NCBI GenBank assembly: GCA_011033025.1
Contig: WFMF01000060.1
Coordinates: forward strand, 434,001 to 498,000
Direction: 5' to 3'
Length of the DNA stretch: 64,000 nucleotides
Origin: Beroe forskalii
Taxonomy: Eukaryota > Ctenophora > Nuda > Beroida > Beroidae
The translations under genes and the position numbers were made by a program. Below the pieces are notes generated by a model. The model saw only the letters and a program-made list of their open reading frames with translations. It searched no databases and had not been told where the DNA came from. Below are positions 59,201 through 64,000 of the stretch, in pieces (within the stretch, counting starts at the first letter, position 1; each line of letters opens with the position of its first letter).

Positions 59201-60506
59201 AACTCAACCTTTCTTGAGCATCCTCCAGCATTTGCAATGCAAGATGACCAAAAGCTTCTAAGCTGGGCCCTTTGGAGTTAACTTGATCTTCAATCACATC
59301 ATTTTTGAGTACACTACATATGTCTGCAAGTAATTCAAACCTATGGACTTGTTGAATTATAATTGGTCGAAAATAGTCATACAGCTGAGAAGACAATGTC
59401 TCTAAGAGGCCTTGAAGTATTAGATCTGATCTTGAAAAGAAGCAATGATAAAGTGAGTGTTCATCTTGACATATTCTAATAAGAGCCATACAGCTTGTCC
59501 TAATGAATGTACAATGGTCATTTTTATGCAGATGATATAGCCTTTCTATTTCGTTACTAATAATTGGTAAAATTAAAACTTGTCTCTGATAACAATAACA
59601 AGTATAACAATCTTGCATCACTTGTAAATACTCTGAGTTTCTATCACTTCGCTCTTCAACTTGCTCCATTAAAGCTTTTATTCTTGGACCATGAGAATGA
59701 AACTTTGAGTATAACTGTGCAAAGGCTGAATCTCCTGGTATAGTTGTCCCAGAACTAGATATTGCCTTAGAAGCATTTGTTGCAGTTGATTTGATGGATG
59801 TAACAATGTAGGACCGCAAAAGTGTCAGAGAACGAACAAGACACTGTTGATATTTAGCAAGATAAGCTGAAGATTCTTTATAATCAGGATGATCCTTCAT
59901 GAATTGTACACATTCATCTATTCTCACAAGCATTGGAACAAAAGATTCGCCCATTACACTTACAGAACTACTATTCAATTTGGTTCCTATTCTTTCATGT
60001 TCAGTGAAATAAACAAGTTGCTGAGAAATGCTCTTTCCTAATTCTTCTAAATCTTCTTGGTCTTGCATGAGAAGCTCACAGCTATCATGGAGAGCTTCTG
60101 TAGTATGAGAAACAGTACGATACTGTTTTGACAAAAGTTTCAAATGGTGTAGAGCTTCATTGATTCCTTGTAAAACTGCATTGCATCTACTTCTATGCTC
60201 TTTCAAATTATTCATATAATCCCTATATTCAGATTCTTGGTCAGATTCCATTCCTCTTTCAACAGAGTGAAACCATTCATAAAATTGTTGGGCATTATTG
60301 ATCACTGCTGATTGATCATGACATTCATTAACATCTAATAGATCAGTGGATGGTAGATCTATCTCATCATCAGCAGATGACCATGATGCCAAATCTAAAA
60401 TGAAGTCTTTCTGATACTGATTTAGAGTAGTTGTAGCTTCCCATTTACTTAATTTATCCCTAACGAGCTTTGACTGAGCTGCATTTGAGACTATCTGAAT
60501 AGACAT
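56256..60506 (-). CDS. COG3: Conserved oligomeric Golgi complex subunit 3
   Basis: COG3 is a lobe A subunit of the COG tether, which captures vesicles for retrograde intra-Golgi traffic. Two exons: 58671-60506 (612 codons, ATG at 60506) and 56256-56609, joined GAG|GTTAGT to TTTTCAG in phase 0, giving 729 residues. The vertebrate protein is about 830; a linker is shorter here. Conserved blocks in order: NAQQFYEWFHSVE, CNAVLQGINEALHHL (coiled coil), FVPMLVRIDECVQFM, YLAKYQQCLVRSL, LSYRTQAYIQSDI with FLPSPGDLAYP, MWYPTVRRSLICLSKLYRC, LFLIKHLLILREQIAPFDV, NNALLEFLFQGAP, and YLANKDTEAILFRPIRSQI near the C-terminus. The splice joins LDSKKEVDINLKE to ACTDFI, matching the family alignment. Part of an intron-poor pair with PNO1; the 2.06-kb intron is full of repeats. 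Confidence 0.95.
56783..57247. repeat. GGGACAATT minisatellite in inverted blocks, COG3 intron
   Basis: TTGGGACAACTGGGACATTT at 56787-56825 is opposed by TTTGTCCCAATTGTCCCAAT-type units at 57115-57240. Units are 9-10 bp. Open frames rich in Gly-Thr-Ile-Gly-Thr come from this repeat. Confidence 0.8.
57367..58106 (+). mobile_element. Inverted-repeat-flanked retroelement fragment, possibly Penelope-like
   Basis: Arms of ~170 bp: 57367-57540 (GTAACCACGACATGTTAGTT ... AACTACTCAATATTAAAAACG) and the reverse complement at 57936-58106. Between them a frame (57540-57797) reads KDIQILGNCSNDLRLCYMES followed by LNTQEYFIP. It resembles the tail found after GIY-YIG in Penelope-like and some LINE polymerases. 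The match is weak, but the inverted terminal repeats fit Penelope structure. Confidence 0.35.
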
Positions 60507-61130
60507 TACACCTACTCAAATAATTGATTAATTAATTATTTGTACAAATATTAAAAAAAACAATGGGACATTAAAACATCAAATTAAAATACTGTATACT
60601 AATAATAATTTCAACTTTTATATTATAGTGGCACATCAACCTAATATTATTGCACAGCTGTACCACCAAAACAATATAAAAATACCATGGTGGCTCAACT
60701 CAAGGGTAGTGTGCCTGTGTGACTCAAAGACCTGGTTCGCTGATATTTGATTAAATAAATAACTGCTAAATACTTATAAAACCCTTTCTAGTTTTCTAGA
60801 ATTCAAAGTTTAAAGAGAGTATCTTAAAACCTAACTCCACAATCTAAAGCATCTCTTACAAACATGTCATAAATTATCAAAGTCAAACATTACATTCAGG
60901 ACAATCAGTTACAAAATTCAATAGAAAATAGGTGAGTTTTCAAGTTCTTCTTGAAAAAATAAATCTCATTTGAACATCTGATATCATATGGGATTGAGTT
61001 CCAAATTGATGGGGCAGCATGAGAGAAAGATCAAAGTGTCTGTTTCAGGCGAGGAAGATGATCTAGTAAGAAGAAGTCTTTATCATGTCATAGAGAGTGA
61101 CAATACCTTACACAACAAAATACCTTACAC
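60507..61130. other. COG3 upstream region, no gene seen
   Basis: AT-rich sequence immediately 5' of COG3, expected to hold its promoter. No distinct motif or ORF was identified. Confidence 0.45.
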
Positions 61131-61329
61131 GACAAAATAACCTTAGGAGGTGTATTTAAAACGGTTGTAATTTGGGGATTTTTCAGAAAAATCCCCATTT
61201 TTCACCCACCATGAATTTTCGAAATCATATGTTAACAAGAGTAATGACTTGAAAAATCCCTATTTTTTCAACTTACCAAAATTTGAAACACCGAAATTTT
61301 ATCCCACATAAATACACCTCCTAAGGTAC
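61131..61329. mobile_element. MITE with CCTTAGGAGGTGTATTTA ends
   Basis: ACCTTAGGAGGTGTATTTA at 61141 mirrors TAAATACACCTCCTAAGGT ending at 61328. The inner GGGGATTTTTC/GAAAAATCCCC also pairs. A related half-end is at 24.81 kb. Confidence 0.8.
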
Positions 61330-61394
61330 CTTGCAAGACAAAATAACATGGGACAATAATTCCAGGGATCAAAATTTTGGGGGTTTGAAAATTA

Positions 61395-62265
61395 AATTCA
61401 CTGAGTTTGTTACTTAATTTCTTGATGCTTGGAGTACATTCAAAGACCAAAGAGCACAAGTTTCAGTTTCATTCAGGCAGGTGGTCACTGCACTTGACGG
61501 TGCTATACCCTGGTACCAGGGGTGACTGCTGGGGGCCTACCTCATAAAAAAGCTCTCGCAATTTAAACACCCCGAAAGCTTAGGTAGGTATTGGACTGAA
61601 GATGCCTGCACACCACTCATCTTGGTGTGACTCATTTAGATCCTGCTGCTCTCTACATCGCATTACCTAAAGGGATCATGTTGGAGTTCAAGTACGGAGT
61701 CGGAGAAAAGTCTTGCAGATTGATGTCTTGAAGAAAGTTTTCTTTTTAATTCAAATATGTTTTAACCCTGATTTTCAGGAGAAGCATCTCTCAAGATGGA
61801 GTATTGGATCAGGATGCATGCCACTTCTCATTAATTTATTAATGTGCAACATAAAAGGACACAAATAACCTGGATCCATCCACCCGTCCTCTATTCCTCT
61901 TCACTAAGTTTGTTACTTAATTTCTTGATGCTTGGAGTACATTCAAAGACCAAAGAGCACAAGTTTAAGTTTCATTCAGGCAGGTGGTCACTGCACTTGA
62001 CGGTGCTATACCCTGGTACCAGGGGTGACTGCTGGGGGCCTACCTCATAAAAAAGCTCACAATTTAAACACCCCGAAAGCTGAGGTAGGTATTGGACTGA
62101 AGATGCCTGCACACCACTCATCTTGGTGTGACTCATTTAGATCCTGCTGCTCTCTACATCGCATTACCTAAAGGGATCATGTTAGATTTCAAGTACAGAG
62201 TTGGAGAAAAGTCTTGCAGATTGATGTCTTGAAGAAAGTTTTCTTTTTAATTCAAATAAATTAGG
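61395..62265 (+). repeat. ~365-bp direct duplication
   Basis: TGAGTTTGTTACTTAATTTC...TTTTCTTTTTAATTCAAATA at 61398-61760 is repeated at 61905-62262 with few changes, 145 bp apart. Both copies contain the palindrome CCCTGGTACCAGGG. Not recognised; it might be solo ends of an unknown element. Confidence 0.85.
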
Positions 62266-62381
62266 GGATTTTTTGCTTTTTTTCAAATTTGAATAAATAA
62301 GGTTACTTTTGAGAATAAATCAGAACTTCAGAAAGGCCAATATCACTGAGGTGATCAGTATAATAGAATTTCCCATACAAG

Positions 62382-62570
62382 ATGCCTTTTATCAAGTCAA
62401 GTGAAGAAGGTTTTATTTGGAATTACTGCATTTTAGATATTTTGAACTCTTCTGCACTGATATACTTATTGTCTGGGAATTCCTTGCCTGGTGATGCATG
62501 GCGCATCACTTTAAAGGGTCCATCATCGATAGACAAGGAATTTCATACTTTATGCCCTGTTAGTCGATAA
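62382..62570 (+). CDS. Small unknown ORF, 62 codons
   Basis: ATG to TAA, with a fairly natural composition (SLPGDAWRITLKGPSSIDKE near the C-terminus) and a short hydrophobic stretch (ILNSSALIYLLSG). No family recognised, no splice sites assigned. It could equally be an unannotated terminal exon or chance. Confidence 0.15.
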   Translation: MPFIKSSEEGFIWNYCILDILNSSALIYLLSGNSLPGDAWRITLKGPSSIDKEFHTLCPVSR

Positions 62571-63466
62571 TTTGTTTTATTTTTATGTTTAAATTATGTT
62601 ACTTAAATATGAAACTTGGGTGAATCTGTTGTTATAAATCAATTCTTATATTGTTACATTTTCTATTATATGACTTATAATCCACAATTTGGTTGGACCA
62701 ATGGTGATTCTCAAGTCTATGACAGGTATTTCCTTCAGCAGCAACCCAACTTAATTTCTGACTGTAACTGAAAATTTCTATGGCGGGAGTTCTATCCTGT
62801 TGATTCACCCCAGTTTGCATTATGGGTTTTTTATTTATTTACAGTTTATTTTATTGTATTTGTATATATTGGAAAATTTTAAATGTGTTTTTAGAAAATT
62901 TCCATAGTTATAGTAACTATGCTACCAAAGTATTCCTTTGCTAGTTTTTAACCTTAATTATTTTCAGCACGTTATTTTATATTTTATTTTGTTTGATTTG
63001 CTACATCATATGAATTAGCTAGTAACTAGTAGTACTGTAGTAGTCTTAGTAATAGTTTTAAAAATGAATCATTCTATTGGTTTTAATAAATTCATGCCAA
63101 CGCATGGTCAAGTCTGCTGTAAAATATAAATAACATTGTTTCATTAAATAAATAACATTGTTTCATTAACAAACCCATAATTAACTAATTTGGGGGAAAT
63201 AATTTTAGGGGTACAAAAATATGGGGATTTTTTCATAAAATCCCCAAATTTTGTACCTTTTAAATATGTCTCATAAGCAAAACAGTGCTTCATTCTTTAT
63301 TGTATGTATCCACACAATAAAAATGATTTCTCTAAGACAGCAATCTGCAAACAACACCAGTCCAGTTCCTACCTCAGCTTTTCAAGTGTTTGAAGAGATA
63401 CTGAAGTTTTAAAACTATAAATTTTAACTTCCAAAATATTATCATAAAACCCTCACTATTGTTTTC
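62571..63466. other. No gene; short palindromic repeat at 63199-63262
   Basis: AT-rich. GGGGTACAAAAATATGGGGA mirrors TCCCCAAATTTTGTACC, and the downstream TTTTAAATATGTCTCAT is the complement of the element end at 44.21 kb. Confidence 0.5.
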
Positions 63467-63815
63467 AGACGTTGTCTGACCCCTACGCCTTCGGCGGGCG
63501 CGCGCGAAGCTCGTAGGATGTTACCCTACCCTCGTGCGCGCGGCGCAACGTTGCTAAACACGTATATTCTTGTTTGCCTTGCGCGGTGCGCGTACACACA
63601 CCTATGCGAGCTTAGGAAGGCGCAACGTTCCACATTTGGACGTCACTTTGCGCCTTCGGAAATAGACGGGCAACGTCCGTCGAATTTCAGCAATCAGCAT
63701 AATGGCCACGGCTAGCCAGGCCACGCCTTGCTAAACACGTATATCCCTGTGTGGCTCGCGCGGCGCGCTTCCCCAGTGGCGCGTACACACACCTATGTGG
63801 GCTTAGGAAGTCTCT
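63467..63815. repeat. GC-rich repeat related to the left end of the window
   Basis: Contains GCTAAACACGTATAT twice, GCGTACACACACCTATG twice, TAGGATGTTACCCTACCCTC and AACGTTCCACATTTGGACGT, all found (partly inverted) at 1467-1700. CpG-dense. Open frames here are incidental. Confidence 0.75.
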
Positions 63816-64000
63816 TGTATTTTTAAAATTGATATATTATCAATTTATCATAACTTATTGCCTTACTGTTATTTATTATTGTGCCTTGTGCCCTTGTGGT
63901 ACAACGCTCATGTTTTTTAAACTTATTGTTGTATTTCGAGTACCTTGTTAGGGTACCTTGTTTGATGTTATCAAGTGAATGAGATACGAGTGAAACTCAA

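Overview
This is nuclear DNA from an invertebrate animal. It is AT-rich, coding sequence is split by GT-AG introns, and several exons belong to families found in animals or eukaryotes generally: APRT, tomosyn, PNO1, COG3, a MACPF protein and a WD-repeat protein. I see no bacterial, phage or organellar genes and no CRISPR array. I cannot place the species more closely.

Layout. Left edge: the 5' part of an adenine phosphoribosyltransferase gene on the minus strand, running off the window. 0.9-18.4 kb: almost wholly repeats. These include a palindromic MITE, a gag remnant, minisatellites, a 2-kb interspersed repeat, a foldback-type element with long hairpins and a 15-bp array, a TIR element carrying a ~155-bp satellite and a tRNA-derived SINE, and a broken non-LTR retrotransposon with an RNase H domain. 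18.6-20.0 kb: a secreted MACPF-domain gene on the plus strand. 21.4-29.5 kb: a set of well-spliced plus-strand exons that I assemble into a small candidate gene, with a 3.5-kb 39-bp satellite in one intron. 30.15-32.22 kb: the first five exons of a tomosyn (STXBP5-like) gene, plus strand.

32.8-53.6 kb is a nest of mobile elements. It holds a second copy of the 2-kb repeat, a large inverted-repeat element whose arms are ~170-bp tandem arrays, and two inverted copies of a 2.4-2.7-kb non-autonomous PIF/Harbinger-like element that each carry a tRNA-like sequence. It also holds a Ty3/gypsy integrase region cut by a poly(A)-tailed insertion, and two non-LTR RT fragments. One exon of a WD-repeat protein (minus strand) survives at 42.6 kb, and its splice acceptor is tandemly multiplied in a 63-bp minisatellite.

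54.6-60.5 kb is the quietest part: intronless PNO1 (ribosome biogenesis) and COG3 (Golgi tethering) with a single repeat-filled intron, both minus strand. 60.5-64 kb has MITEs, a 365-bp duplication and GC-rich repeats that also occur at 1.5 kb.

The genes are unrelated housekeeping, trafficking and defence-type genes, not a pathway cluster. The interest lies in the repeat architecture: nested insertions with readable target-site duplications, empty and occupied sites in the same window, and a minisatellite that includes a splice site. I did not find a convincing new multi-gene system.
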